A stretch of 64,000 nucleotides of DNA. Origin: Parablautia muri (lineage in GTDB: Bacteria > Bacillota > Clostridia > Lachnospirales > Lachnospiraceae). How positions within the stretch are numbered: position 1 is the first letter of the stretch; the number at the start of each line of letters is the position of its first letter. The DNA lies in assembly GCF_009917485.1 (NCBI RefSeq), contig NZ_QZDT01000003.1, positions 1 to 64,000 on the forward strand, in the 5' to 3' direction. Positions 42,883 through 52,494 of this stretch are shown in pieces. The notes beneath the pieces were generated by a model. That model saw only the letters and a program-made list of their open reading frames with translations. It had not been told where the DNA came from and did no database searches. The position numbers were made by a program, and so were the translations under genes.

Positions 42883-43000
42883 ATATTTTCCTCTCTCTTA
42901 CCGTGCACCTGCACGCAACTAAAATTCATTCTTTCTTATCCCCTTGCATATCGCAAGCCGTGCTTGCGATACTGCCACCAATCAACTGCACAAACCTGCC

Positions 43001-43375
43001 TTAATTGCTGGCAAATTCCTCATAAATTTCATTTATCATCTGGTGTGCTTCTTCTTTGGATATTCCCTTGCACATTCCTTTTGCAAGGGCGCCCTTTAAC
43101 TCCTCTTTCATTTCTTCCAGGGCTCTTAGCCTATCAATATCCACCGCAATCACCGCGCCCCGTCTTCTGTCCACCTTCACAAAGCCCTCCTGTTTTAATA
43201 CTGTATAGGCTTTGTTCACGGTATGCATGTTGATGCCTATGTCATCTGCAAGCTGCCTGACAGACGGAAGGGCATCCCCCTCTTGAAATTTCGCGGTTGC
43301 AATTCCAAGAATGATCTGATTTCGCAGCTGTAAATAAAGCGCCTCTCCGCTGTTAAAATCAATCTCTATTACCAT
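43001..43375 (-). CDS. Short GntR-family regulator (YtrA type)
   Basis: A 124-residue regulator. Residues 10-75 form the GntR winged helix (YLQLRNQIILGIATAKFQEG, then LPSVRQLADDIGINMHTVNKAY and LKQEGFVKVDRRRGA), followed by a short dimer helix (EEMKEELKGALAKGM). Such small members usually control ABC transporter operons, but none adjoins. It precedes clpC by 118 bases on the same strand and could act on it. ATG start. Confidence 0.88.
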   Translation of the reverse strand: MVIEIDFNSGEALYLQLRNQIILGIATAKFQEGDALPSVRQLADDIGINMHTVNKAYTVLKQEGFVKVDRRRGAVIAVDIDRLRALEEMKEELKGALAKGMCKGISKEEAHQMINEIYEEFASN

Positions 43376-43575
43376 ATATCATCCTTTCTTTCCTGCAGGA
43401 TACGCAGGTCTTTGCACAAAATATCCGTAATCGTTGTCTATATCAAACTCCTGCGAATACTTTTCTGTGCCATCTCGTACAAGAGGAATAGCCCCCGCTA
43501 TTCCTCCTGTCTGTTAACATCAAACGCTGTTACCCTTGATAGGCCAGCTTCTTATATAAAGATGTCCTTCGTTTT

Positions 43576-44949
43576 TTACAAATCTTTATCATCCATGTTT
43601 AAAAACTCAAATTCAAATTCGTCATCATCCACAAGGAAATTCTGTGCCTTTCTTGCCGCAGGTTTTCTGGCAGGCTCTTTTCTCTCCGCCGCGTAAAGCT
43701 CTTTTTCGCCTTTTGTCTTACCCTGTCCTGTTTTTTCTCTGCTCTTTGGGCTGCGTTCCATAGCTGCAGGCGGAGCTGTGCTTTTTTTCTTCCTTGCCAG
43801 GGCTGGTTCTTCCTCCTCCTCGTCATCAACCACACGTCTCCTGACTTTCTTTCTCACAGGTACAGGTTCTTCCTCCTCTTCCTCCTCATCATCTTCATCT
43901 TCATAATCATCGTAAGATAAATCTCTTATTTTAAACAGCAGAATGGTTAAGATAATAAATAAAACAACAATCACGACCGCCAAAATAATAATAACGATCT
44001 TTTCATTCTTTACCTGTTCCTCCATCTTTGCTGTGTTATCATTGGTTCCATTTATCAGGTTTAAAATATCTGTAACCCTTGTCTTCGTACCAGTAGGACC
44101 ATCTGTATAATTTAAGAAATAATACTCGTATTCTCCTGTACTTTCATTTAGCATATAAGCAATATCATAATCGTTGTGTTCTTCCTCCGGCGCTGACTCT
44201 GTGGGCTGCTCCCCACCGCCTTCTTCTCCTCCTTCGCCTTCACCTTCGCCGCCTTCAGGGTTTTCACCTTCACCGCCTTCTCCTTCAGGATTTTCTCCGC
44301 CACCCTCACTGGCTCCTTCTGCCGGCGCACCGCCAGAAGCAATCAAATCAGAACGTACGTATCCCTCTATGGTCTTATCATTATAATTGCAGGTAAGCTG
44401 ATACCACTTTTTCCCTGAGCTGTCATTCGCTTCCCCAATTAAGGTAATTTCAGTTCCATTGGGCAATGAAGTTACAATACTATGTTGCGTGGACGCTCCG
44501 GAACGGATATTGACACTGTTGCTTTTAGAAGAATTAACAGTTGCCTGCTGCTGTTCAATCGTGGTTGGCTGGGTATCTGCCGGAGTGCTTGTGTTTGACG
44601 CAAGCTGCGTGCTTGTTGCAGTTGTGCTCACCGCAATCGTCTCGCTGGTTTCCACCAAATCGCTTCTGATATAACCGTATCCTCCATTGGCCACAGACAC
44701 CTTATACCATACGGTGCCCGCGCTATCCTTAACTGCCTCTAAGATATCAATTGTTTTTCCTGCCATAGCACTTCCCACCACTTCGCTGTCTGTGCTGGCC
44801 TGTGCCCGAATGTTCGTATTATTCTTCACTTTACCCTGGGCTGCTAAACTGGAGAAGGTCATCATGCAAAAGACCGTAAGCATCACGGCCAGTCCTGCTG
44901 CTCCCTTTATCCATATCCTTTTAAAAACAGGTGTTTTAAATTTTCCCAC
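43576..44949 (-). CDS. Membrane protein with two bacterial SH3 domains
   Basis: A 457-residue protein starting at GTG (44947-44949) behind GAGGAGAAAG. A signal-type segment (GAAGLAVMLTVFCMMTF) is followed by two SH3b domains (NIRAQASTDSEVVGSA...GYIRSDL and NIRSGASTQHSIVTS...GYVRSDL). Then come a Gly/Glu/Pro spacer of about 45 residues, a membrane helix (IVIIILAVVIVVLFIILTI) and a cytoplasmic tail with alternating acidic and basic tracts. SH3b domains usually bind peptidoglycan, so this may sense the wall outside and bind a partner inside. Another start at 45126 would overlap the neighbour out of frame and is not used. Confidence 0.75.
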   Translation of the reverse strand: MGKFKTPVFKRIWIKGAAGLAVMLTVFCMMTFSSLAAQGKVKNNTNIRAQASTDSEVVGSAMAGKTIDILEAVKDSAGTVWYKVSVANGGYGYIRSDLVETSETIAVSTTATSTQLASNTSTPADTQPTTIEQQQATVNSSKSNSVNIRSGASTQHSIVTSLPNGTEITLIGEANDSSGKKWYQLTCNYNDKTIEGYVRSDLIASGGAPAEGASEGGGENPEGEGGEGENPEGGEGEGEGGEEGGGEQPTESAPEEEHNDYDIAYMLNESTGEYEYYFLNYTDGPTGTKTRVTDILNLINGTNDNTAKMEEQVKNEKIVIIILAVVIVVLFIILTILLFKIRDLSYDDYEDEDDEEEEEEEPVPVRKKVRRRVVDDEEEEEPALARKKKSTAPPAAMERSPKSREKTGQGKTKGEKELYAAERKEPARKPAARKAQNFLVDDDEFEFEFLNMDDKDL

Positions 44950-44962
44950 TTTGCTTTCTCCT

Positions 44963-45427
44963 CTATCTTTCCCTTGTAAATCTTTTACTGCCCTTTTCTG
45001 TCTGCATATTTTCCCCATAACCGACAAGATTATTCTTTCGCTCATTGCGCATTTCTTCCTCCACCCTTCTATGGTAAGCTTCCTCACATATAGGGCAGAA
45101 GCGTCCGCTCCTGATATTTGCTCCACATATTTCGCACCTTAAATAACCTCCCCGGTTTTCAATGACTTCAAACCGGTTTTCCTTAATCATATCTCGTATG
45201 GATTTGTGTGAAACACCTGTTTCGCTTGATATCTCAGCCACATTGGCCCCCTTATGTTTCTCCAGATATTTTCTCACCTTTCCATAATCATCATGCTCCA
45301 CTGCACCGCAGTTTTCACATTGATATTCGCCTACCCCTTTGTACACCATTACCCCTCTGCAATTCAAGCAAAAGCTTGGTCTTTCTACCTCTTTTAATAA
45401 CAGTGGTTTTCTCATTTTTTCCGCCAT
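44963..45427 (-). CDS. YvyF-like zinc-ribbon/helix-turn-helix protein
   Basis: A 154-residue protein with an N-terminal zinc ribbon (CLNCRGVM...CENCG), a helix-turn-helix (VAEISSETGVSHKSIRDMIKENRF), and a second ribbon (CEICGANIRSGRFCPICEE). This is the layout of YvyF, called flagellar operon protein in Bacillus. No flagellar gene is near. It lies 13 bases before the SH3 protein and is probably co-transcribed. Role unknown outside flagellar operons. Confidence 0.65.
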   Translation of the reverse strand: MAEKMRKPLLLKEVERPSFCLNCRGVMVYKGVGEYQCENCGAVEHDDYGKVRKYLEKHKGANVAEISSETGVSHKSIRDMIKENRFEVIENRGGYLRCEICGANIRSGRFCPICEEAYHRRVEEEMRNERKNNLVGYGENMQTEKGSKRFTRER

Positions 45428-45451
45428 TTTGTATCATTCCCCCATTTGTTT

Positions 45452-46723
45452 TTATGACTCGTCTATTGCCTTTCCAATATCATAACGCATATATTTATTT
45501 TCAAAGCTTACCCACTTTGCAGCAGCATAAGCATTTGCTCTGGCTTCCTTCAGATCCTTTCCTTTCGCCGTAATTCCTAAAACTCTGCCTCCACTCGTGA
45601 CAATACCCATCTCACTTTCCTTTGTACCGGCATGGAAGCAAAAATAAGAATCCTGTCCGTCAAATCGTTCCAGCCCATTAATCACAAAACCTTTTTCATA
45701 CGCAGCCGGATATCCTTTCGAAGCCAAAACCACACAGACCGCTGCATTGTCCTCGAATTGCAGGTCGATTTCATCCAGCTTTCCGTCTATACATGCCTCC
45801 ATTACCTGAATAATATCATTTTTCATTCTCGGCAATACCACCTGGGTTTCCGGATCCCCAAATCTTGCATTATACTCTAAAACTCTCGGTCCCTTTTCCG
45901 TCAACATCAGTCCGAAAAAGATGACACCCTTGAATTCCCTCCCCTCACAGGCCAATGCGTCCACGGTAGGCTGGTATATATATTTCCTGCAAAACGCATC
46001 TATTTCTTCCGTATAAAACGGGCTGGGAGAGAAGGTTCCCATTCCTCCCGTATTAAGTCCTGTATCTCCATCCCCTGCCCGCTTATGGTCCTGTGCGGAG
46101 GTCATGGTCTTAATTGTCTTACCATCTACAAAGGACAACACCGATACTTCTCTGCCTGTCAAAAATTCCTCAATTACCAGGCGGTTTCCTGCGCTGCCAA
46201 ACTGCTTATCTAACATGATAGCCTTAACGCCGTCCTTCGCTTCCTGTAAATCCTGGCAAATCAAAACGCCTTTTCCAAGGGCCAGCCCATCCGCCTTTAA
46301 AACAATCGGAAAGCTTGCACGCTCCAAATATTCGCACGCTTTTTCGGCTGAATCAAAGGTTTCATATTCCGCTGTAGGTATATGATACTTTTTCATAAGT
46401 TCTTTCGAAAAAGCTTTACTCCCCTCTATAATCGCCGCATTTTTTCTGGGGCCAAAAACACGTAAGCCTTCCTTTTCAAGCACATCTGTCAGCCCTCCAA
46501 CCAAAGGGTCATCCGGAGCCACAATGACAAGATCTATCTCCTTTTCTTTCGCAAAGGCTGCTATTTTATCAAACTCCATAACGCCAATCGGAACACACTG
46601 GGCAATCTGCCCAATCCCAGCATTCCCAGGCGCACAATATAACTGCTCCACTCTTTCACTTTTACTGACACTGACAGCAATCGCATGTTCTCTGCCGCCA
46701 CCGCCCACGATTAAAACTTTCAA
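45452..46723 (-). CDS. purD: Phosphoribosylamine-glycine ligase
   Basis: A 423-residue ATP-grasp enzyme of purine step two. KVLIVGGGGREHAIA opens the protein, followed by PDDPLVGGLTDVLE, LKADGLALGKGVLI and EYNARFGDPETQVVLPR. The start is TTG at 46721-46723 behind AAGGAG; the longer frame to 46774 lies in the end of purN and is not used. It is the last gene of the purE-purM-purN-purD set. Confidence 0.95.
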   Translation of the reverse strand: MKVLIVGGGGREHAIAVSVSKSERVEQLYCAPGNAGIGQIAQCVPIGVMEFDKIAAFAKEKEIDLVIVAPDDPLVGGLTDVLEKEGLRVFGPRKNAAIIEGSKAFSKELMKKYHIPTAEYETFDSAEKACEYLERASFPIVLKADGLALGKGVLICQDLQEAKDGVKAIMLDKQFGSAGNRLVIEEFLTGREVSVLSFVDGKTIKTMTSAQDHKRAGDGDTGLNTGGMGTFSPSPFYTEEIDAFCRKYIYQPTVDALACEGREFKGVIFFGLMLTEKGPRVLEYNARFGDPETQVVLPRMKNDIIQVMEACIDGKLDEIDLQFEDNAAVCVVLASKGYPAAYEKGFVINGLERFDGQDSYFCFHAGTKESEMGIVTSGGRVLGITAKGKDLKEARANAYAAAKWVSFENKYMRYDIGKAIDES

Positions 46724-46736
46724 CCGATGACTCCTT

Positions 46737-47342
46737 TCATAAGTATTCAAATTTTTGTTCCATTGCAATTGCATCCACAGCCTTCGGCAGTATAACCCAT
46801 TCCGCCTGTTCCATCACTCTGCGCTGCAGACTTTCCGGGGTATCTTCCACCAAAACCTCTACCGCCTTTTGCATGATAATTTCACCGGTATCCGTTCCTT
46901 CATCTACAAAATGCACGGTAGCGCCTGTCACCTTCACGCCCCTCTCAAGAGCGGCCTCATGGACCTTAAGTCCATAATACCCTGTTCCACAGAAGGATGG
47001 AATCAGGGATGGATGTATATTAATAATACGGTTTCGATACAGCTGAATCAACTCTTGGGGCAAAATCACAAGAAATCCCGCCAAAACAATTAAATCCGGT
47101 TTCAGTTCATCCAATTTATCAATCAGTGCCTGGTTAAAATCATCCCGTTTCTCAAAGTCTTTCGGTGAAATGCAAAAAGACGGAATTCCTGCATCCTCTG
47201 CTCTTTTCATTGCATAAGCGCAGGGATTATTACTAATAACACCTGTAATATCCGTATTTCTTATGTTGCCATTCTTTACTCCGTCTATCAGTGCCTGAAG
47301 ATTTGTCCCGCCGCCTGAAACACATACTACAACCTTTAGCAT
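46737..47342 (-). CDS. purN: Phosphoribosylglycinamide formyltransferase
   Basis: A 201-residue folate-dependent transformylase of purine step three. [16 protein letters not shown] binds the phosphate, [11 protein letters not shown] has the catalytic His, and [19 protein letters not shown] has His and Asp of the active site. The ATG overlaps the end of purM by seven bases. Confidence 0.95.
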   Translation of the reverse strand: MLKVVVCVSGGGTNLQALIDGVKNGNIRNTDITGVISNNPCAYAMKRAEDAGIPSFCISPKDFEKRDDFNQALIDKLDELKPDLIVLAGFLVILPQELIQLYRNRIINIHPSLIPSFCGTGYYGLKVHEAALERGVKVTGATVHFVDEGTDTGEIIMQKAVEVLVEDTPESLQRRVMEQAEWVILPKAVDAIAMEQKFEYL

Positions 47343-48361
47343 ATGGTTACTCCTTTTTCTCCGGCCTGCATTTTGCCTACCACATAAGCCTTCTCCCCTG
47401 CTGCCTCAATTGCTTTTACTGCCCCTTCCACATCTCCGGGATCAAGGGCAATCACCATGCCAAGTCCCATATTGTAGGTATTATACATTATCTGTTCATC
47501 AATGCTGCCCTTTTTTTGCAGCAGTCCAAAGATAGCCGGTATGGGATAGCTGTCCTTTTCTATGAAAGCCCTAACGCCTTCCGGAAGCATTCTGGGAATA
47601 TTTTCATAAAATCCACCACCGGTAATATGACTGCACCCTTTGATGGTAATGCCTGCATCCTTTATGCTCTTTAAGGCCTTCACATAAATTTTAGTGGGCG
47701 TTATCAGCGCTTCCCCTAAGGTCATACCTATTACCTCATAATAAGTCTCAAGGCTTTCCTTTGTCATCTCAAAAACCTGCCGGATCAGGGAAAAACCGTT
47801 GCTGTGTACACCGGAGGATGCAATTCCAACAAGCACATCTCCAGGCTTAATATCAGCTCCTGTAATCAGCTCCTTTTCATCCGCCAGGCCCACTGCAAAG
47901 CCTGCAAGGTCATATTCCTCCTTAGGCATAAGTCCCGGATGTTCCGCCGTTTCGCCGCCAATCAAAGCCGCCCCTGCCATTTTACACCCCTTTGCAACTC
48001 CTTTTACAATAGAAGCTATTTTCTCCGGATAATTTCTGCCGCATGCAATGTAATCCAGAAAGAATAAGGGTTCACCGCCTGCGCAGGCAATGTCATTTAC
48101 ACACATTGCAACACAGTCAATGCCCACCGTATCATGCTTATCCATCAGAAATGCCAGTTTCAATTTAGTCCCCACGCCGTCCGTACCGGAAACCAAGGTA
48201 GGTTTTTCCATATCTTTTATGGAGGAGAGGGAGAAGGCTCCTGAGAAGCCGCCAAGGCCGCCTAATACCTCCGGCCTTGTAGTTTCCTTTACATATTCTT
48301 TCATTAACTCTACGCTGCGATAGCCTGCTTCAATATCTACTCCGGCTTTTTTATAATCCAT
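47336..48361 (-). CDS. purM: Phosphoribosylformylglycinamidine cyclo-ligase
   Basis: A 341-residue enzyme of purine step five, making [17 protein letters not shown] at the N-terminus, [23 protein letters not shown] and [12 protein letters not shown] are its hallmarks. ATG start at 48361, 19 bases after purE. Confidence 0.96.
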   Translation of the reverse strand: MDYKKAGVDIEAGYRSVELMKEYVKETTRPEVLGGLGGFSGAFSLSSIKDMEKPTLVSGTDGVGTKLKLAFLMDKHDTVGIDCVAMCVNDIACAGGEPLFFLDYIACGRNYPEKIASIVKGVAKGCKMAGAALIGGETAEHPGLMPKEEYDLAGFAVGLADEKELITGADIKPGDVLVGIASSGVHSNGFSLIRQVFEMTKESLETYYEVIGMTLGEALITPTKIYVKALKSIKDAGITIKGCSHITGGGFYENIPRMLPEGVRAFIEKDSYPIPAIFGLLQKKGSIDEQIMYNTYNMGLGMVIALDPGDVEGAVKAIEAAGEKAYVVGKMQAGEKGVTIC

Positions 48362-48380
48362 CCTTTACCTCATTTCTGTG

Positions 48381-48893
48381 TCATACACACCCTTCGTAAT
48401 TTTCATATCCCAACTGCTGCAGCCTCTCATCCTTTTTTTGGACGCTTTCCTTTAAATTCTGGCTGTAAGCTTTTAATTTATCGAATAATTCTTTGTCAGA
48501 GACTGCCAGTATTTTTGCTGCCAAAAGGCCCGCATTGGCGCCTCCATTGATCGCAACCGTAGCCACCGGTATTCCTGAAGGCATCTGGACGATTGAATAA
48601 AGAGAATCTCTCCCTCCCAGTGATGTAGTGTGCATGGGGATTCCTATTACGGGCATAGGAAAAATTGCCGCACACATACCAGGTAAATGTGCCGCCATAC
48701 CTGCCCCAGCAATCATCACCTTAAATCCCTTCTCCTCCGCACTCTTAGCATATTCGAAAAAAACGTCCGGTTCCCTGTGTGCGGAAATAATTCTCATTTC
48801 AAAGGAAATGCCAAGCTCTGTAAGAACATCGGCCGCCTTTCGCATAACCGGCATATCTGAGTCGCTTCCCATAACAATTCCTACCTGTGCCAT
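48381..48893 (-). CDS. purE: N5-carboxyaminoimidazole ribonucleotide mutase
   Basis: A 170-residue class I PurE with GIVMGSDSDMPVM at the N-terminus, SAHREPD, GAGMAAHLPGM and GIPMHTTSLGGRDSLYSIVQMP. Start is ATG at 48891-48893 behind GGAGGTAATTGTT; the open frame to 48980 has no site. First gene of the purE-M-N-D operon; no purK is seen. Confidence 0.96.
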   Translation of the reverse strand: MAQVGIVMGSDSDMPVMRKAADVLTELGISFEMRIISAHREPDVFFEYAKSAEEKGFKVMIAGAGMAAHLPGMCAAIFPMPVIGIPMHTTSLGGRDSLYSIVQMPSGIPVATVAINGGANAGLLAAKILAVSDKELFDKLKAYSQNLKESVQKKDERLQQLGYENYEGCV

Positions 48894-49024
48894 AACAATT
48901 ACCTCCTGTATTCTGTCCACATTGTTATATAACAATAATACTATAAATACCTTTACTTGCGCAACCATATTCTGCCACAAAACACAGCCCCCTGGATAAT
49001 TCAGGGTATTTTCCCTATGTTTAC

Positions 49025-51079
49025 TTAAATATGCGCAAGAGGTATGTTGAGTTCTTCACAGCCAGCCAGTACAAATCTTCCTTCTTCAATGATTGGAATG
49101 ACTTCTTCCTCTTTTGTTACTACGCTGACTTCGCCCAATTCATCGTAGGGAATGGTGATGTCAGTGTGGCAGTTAAAGTAGGCATTGCCTGCTTCTTCTT
49201 TTCTTTTTAAGGAATATTCGTTATCTCTGGCAATCATTTCTTTGCCATCCGGGTTATAAACAGCCACCTCCTCTGCATGGGAATAGCAAGTATCCCCTAA
49301 GGCGAAATGAGGGCCTGTTTTTTCTGCTATCAGAATGGGGAGCTTATCTTCTATTTTGTATTTTCTTGCTACTGCAAAGGCTGTGGTGTTCGTGCCGATT
49401 GCGAATTCTCCAAGGGGCAGGCTCTCATGATGATAGAGCACGTTGTCTTTTACATATTTGCGGTTTTGCTCCGGAGAATCAAAATTCTCGCAGGTGTAGT
49501 CTCTTACCATTCCGTCTTTTAAAGTCACTGCGATATTTTTATATTCCAGTCCGTTTAGATACACACGGCTTACATGCAGCACGCCTTCCGTTCCTGCCAG
49601 AACCGGAGAAGTGAAAACCTCTCCTACGGGAATGTTTACGTCCGCCACACAGTTTTCAAAATTGGTCTGTTTTTCCGGATTTTCCAGGTTATGCAGCATC
49701 ACCTTCAGATTCGTCTTATTTCCGTTCATTCCTTTGACCAGTACGTATTTTCCTTTGTCAAGGGTGTCTATTATAGTTTGCTGCATCCGCTGGTAAAGCT
49801 TATAGTCAAGGGTGTTAATCCTGATTACCTGGTCAAAAATTTCTGCAAAATTTTCTCCGATTTCCGGTACCGGAAATGCAATTATGGTAAAACTTCTCTC
49901 CTCGCCCTTAATATACTGATTTTGAATCTCTCCTGCCGCTGACATATACTCTACCGTCAGCTTTTGCTGGGCCTGTGATAAATGCAGTGCCTGAGGCTTT
50001 TCCTTGAGCGCAGGAGGAGTTTCCCCGAAAATCTCTACCACCGCCGGGCCGCCGAACACTGCCGCCTGTTCCTTATAGGTTTCAAAACTCTCCTTCATAG
50101 CTTCTAAACGTACCTGGACCAGCTTTTTATCCAGCACAAGTCCCTGGTCATCCTTATGGTCAAAATCAAATTGTTTGTTGGGGATTGCGCCATAGTAGCC
50201 GTTCCGGTTCATGCTTTTTCCCTGTAAGATACTCGTGTAAGCACGATATATGGTAGGGGTAAGGCCCATCTTTTTAAAATTCTCCACCGCTTTTTTTATC
50301 ATGGGCTCAAATCCCAGGCAGTAGCGAATGTTTACCGTTTTCTTTTTGGTCATATCCTTGTTTCCCATAAGAAAGCCAATTCGGTACCCTTCCGTATAAG
50401 TATCCGCCATTTTCTGTAAGGTTTCCTCCGGAAGCGCCTTTAGGTGCCGGAAGGTTTGAATCTCACTCTCCGTAATATACTCTCCGAAATAATAAAGATA
50501 TCTTTCGTCCGTTAAATTCCCCTCAATAATGCGCAGTGCAAAGTCTGACTCCACATCTAACATATCTTTCAGCTTTTCCTTCGTTGCCTGCCTGGTGTAA
50601 TCACTGACATACCAGTAAGCAATTTCCTTTAGCACCTCATGAGCCGGTAATGTTCCGCTCTCCTCCCAAGCGCAGCAAAAAGAGCCGTACAGTTCCAAAA
50701 ACAGCTCCATGCCCCTGACCATATTTTCTAATCTTTGCTCGAATACATAGGGAATCAAACTGCGCATTTCCGCATACAAAAAGGAAAGAACGCTTCCATA
50801 TTCCCTGCCAAATACCTCTGCGCTATATGCCGGATTTCCATAACTGCTTTCATAATTTTCCGGAAGAATATCTTCATAAAGCGCTTTATTTCTTCTTCTT
50901 AGCTCCTCTAAGGGACACTCCTTAAGCCTTCCTTCCTCCACAAAGAACCAGTTTTCGCAAATCATCTCCAAAAACTGCGCCACCTTCACAAAATATACCT
51001 GATACTCCGGCTGTAAGCGCTTTTCCTTCTTAAGCTCCTCTATTCGTTCCTTTGCAAGTAAAAATCTTTCTTTCACCAT
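49025..51079 (-). CDS. M29-type aminopeptidase with long N-terminal domain
   Basis: A 684-residue protein. The C-terminal half carries M29 (thermophilic metallo-aminopeptidase) features: NIPVGEVFTSPV with a metal-binding Glu, LGEFAIGTN with a second Glu, EKTGPHFALGDTCYSH with His and Tyr, and a late CHTDI His-x-Asp. The first 300 residues (LEMICENWFFVEEGRL, then SSYGNPAYSAEVFGREYG) are extra compared with the usual 400-residue family. The ATG overlaps the stop of the gene before it in TGATG; a GTG one codon upstream is possible. Cleaves N-terminal residues from peptides, in the cytoplasm. Confidence 0.7.
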   Translation of the reverse strand: MVKERFLLAKERIEELKKEKRLQPEYQVYFVKVAQFLEMICENWFFVEEGRLKECPLEELRRRNKALYEDILPENYESSYGNPAYSAEVFGREYGSVLSFLYAEMRSLIPYVFEQRLENMVRGMELFLELYGSFCCAWEESGTLPAHEVLKEIAYWYVSDYTRQATKEKLKDMLDVESDFALRIIEGNLTDERYLYYFGEYITESEIQTFRHLKALPEETLQKMADTYTEGYRIGFLMGNKDMTKKKTVNIRYCLGFEPMIKKAVENFKKMGLTPTIYRAYTSILQGKSMNRNGYYGAIPNKQFDFDHKDDQGLVLDKKLVQVRLEAMKESFETYKEQAAVFGGPAVVEIFGETPPALKEKPQALHLSQAQQKLTVEYMSAAGEIQNQYIKGEERSFTIIAFPVPEIGENFAEIFDQVIRINTLDYKLYQRMQQTIIDTLDKGKYVLVKGMNGNKTNLKVMLHNLENPEKQTNFENCVADVNIPVGEVFTSPVLAGTEGVLHVSRVYLNGLEYKNIAVTLKDGMVRDYTCENFDSPEQNRKYVKDNVLYHHESLPLGEFAIGTNTTAFAVARKYKIEDKLPILIAEKTGPHFALGDTCYSHAEEVAVYNPDGKEMIARDNEYSLKRKEEAGNAYFNCHTDITIPYDELGEVSVVTKEEEVIPIIEEGRFVLAGCEELNIPLAHI

Positions 51080-51402
51080 CACTCTACATACGCTCCTGCA
51101 TATAAAATTAAACTTAACATGCCAAATGCCAGAGCATTTACAAAAATCCCCAGCACAGTAAACAACTTATATTTTTCCTTTTCTATGGTAGACCAGACGC
51201 CCAGCCCCATTCCCACAACCATAAAAACCACTGCTAAAAGCGCTGCCGCCGTATGTCGTTCGGAGGTTCCCCCGCCATTTAAATAAGACTGATAGACGGC
51301 AATTCCCAGTGTTGCACTGGCAAGGATGCCCAAAATAGTTGACATAATTCCTGCCTTGGTGTGCTCCTTATTTGTAAAAATAAATCCCTTCGACTTTAAC
51401 AT
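51079..51402 (-). CDS. Small three-helix membrane protein
   Basis: A 107-residue protein with three hydrophobic segments: IMSTILGILASATLGIAVYQ, AALLAVVFMVVGMGLGVW and VLGIFVNALAFGMLSLILY. It resembles DUF6142-type Lachnospiraceae membrane proteins. Its stop overlaps the aminopeptidase start, so the two are translated together, but its role is unknown. Confidence 0.65.
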   Translation of the reverse strand: MLKSKGFIFTNKEHTKAGIMSTILGILASATLGIAVYQSYLNGGGTSERHTAAALLAVVFMVVGMGLGVWSTIEKEKYKLFTVLGIFVNALAFGMLSLILYAGAYVE

Positions 51403-51424
51403 AACAAAATCTCTTTCCTATGTC

Positions 51425-51458
51425 AGAAAAAGGGCATTCTCTCTTAAGAAAAATGCCC
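51425..51458 (-). terminator. Terminator behind the pyrE-small membrane gene pair
   Basis: On the minus strand GGGCATT and AATGCCC pair (51452-51458 with 51432-51438), followed by TTTTT. It separates the pyrE unit from the downstream membrane protein gene. Confidence 0.7.
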
Positions 51459-51464
51459 CTTCTT

Positions 51465-51617
51465 TTAAAATAAAATCTTTGACTTGCCGGCAATCAGCTT
51501 TGAACCGCCTATAATCGCCAATGTGCCGCACACAATACCTGTTACCAAAATTACCACGCCTACGGCAATACACATTGCCCCAGCCCCGTTCATGGTCTTA
51601 TATACCTTTTCTTCCAT
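51465..51617 (-). CDS. 50-residue single-helix membrane protein
   Basis: ATG at 51615-51617 behind AAAGGGGA encodes MEEKVYKTMNGAGAMC followed by one long hydrophobic helix (IAVGVVILVTGIVCGTLAII) and a basic end. A small Lachnospiraceae membrane protein, role unknown. It lies directly behind pyrE and before a terminator. Confidence 0.65.
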   Translation of the reverse strand: MEEKVYKTMNGAGAMCIAVGVVILVTGIVCGTLAIIGGSKLIAGKSKILF

Positions 51618-51656
51618 GTCGCTTCCCCTTTCCGCATTTATTTTCCAGTCGTTTAT

Positions 51657-52331
51657 TTATCTTGCACCATACTGTTCATAGTATGCGTCAATCGCTTCTT
51701 TTAACTTATCATCAATGTAAATCTGTCCCTTGTAGGGCTTATTATGAAGATATTCTATAACCTCCTGCATATTGACAATTGCGTTGGTATCAAAACCGTA
51801 CTTTTCTTTTATCTCTAAAAGAGCGCTCTTATCGCTCTGTCCTTTTTCCATACGGTTTAGGGAAACCATAAGTCCCTTAAGCTCCACCTGGGCCTGTGCT
51901 TTGATAATCGGATAAGTTTCTTCTATGGATTTACCTGAAGTCGTTACATCCTCAATGATAACCACCCTGTCTCCATCCTTTAACTTGCTGCCAAGTAAGA
52001 TACCGGTATCTCCGTGATCCTTTACTTCCTTCCTGTTTGAGCAGTATCTGACTTCTTTTCCATACAACCTGCTGATCGCCATGGTGGTTGCCACGCTTAA
52101 GGGAATCCCCTTGTAGGCAGGCCCAAAAAGCACATCAAAATCAAGCCCGTAACAATCATGGATCGCCTTGGCATAATACTCTCCGAGCTTTTCAAGCTGC
52201 GCTCCTGTCACATACCCGCCTGCATTCATAAAAAAGGGAGATTTCCTTCCGCTCTTTAATGTAAATTCACCAAATTTAAGTACCTGACAGTCTATCATAA
52301 ATTCGATAAACTCTTTTTTGTAGCTTTCCAT
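51657..52331 (-). CDS. pyrE: Orotate phosphoribosyltransferase
   Basis: A 224-residue enzyme of pyrimidine synthesis making OMP from orotate and PRPP. FGEFTLKSGRKSPFFMNAGG at the N-terminus, GPAYKGIPL and the PRPP motif VVIIEDVTTSGKS are typical. No other pyr gene is near; only the small membrane protein is linked. ATG start. Confidence 0.95.
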   Translation of the reverse strand: MESYKKEFIEFMIDCQVLKFGEFTLKSGRKSPFFMNAGGYVTGAQLEKLGEYYAKAIHDCYGLDFDVLFGPAYKGIPLSVATTMAISRLYGKEVRYCSNRKEVKDHGDTGILLGSKLKDGDRVVIIEDVTTSGKSIEETYPIIKAQAQVELKGLMVSLNRMEKGQSDKSALLEIKEKYGFDTNAIVNMQEVIEYLHNKPYKGQIYIDDKLKEAIDAYYEQYGAR

Positions 52332-52494
52332 GTGTATATCCTCCGTTCTACCGGCTAAAGGTATAAAGCTTTTGACTTCTTTTCCGGATCAGCTGCTTTT
52401 TGATATGCTGCAAATCTGTAAATTTATCAATCAGTTTATTATAACAACAAAAGAATTGCGTGTAAAGTGTCAATCCCTTTCAAGGCTATTTCCT

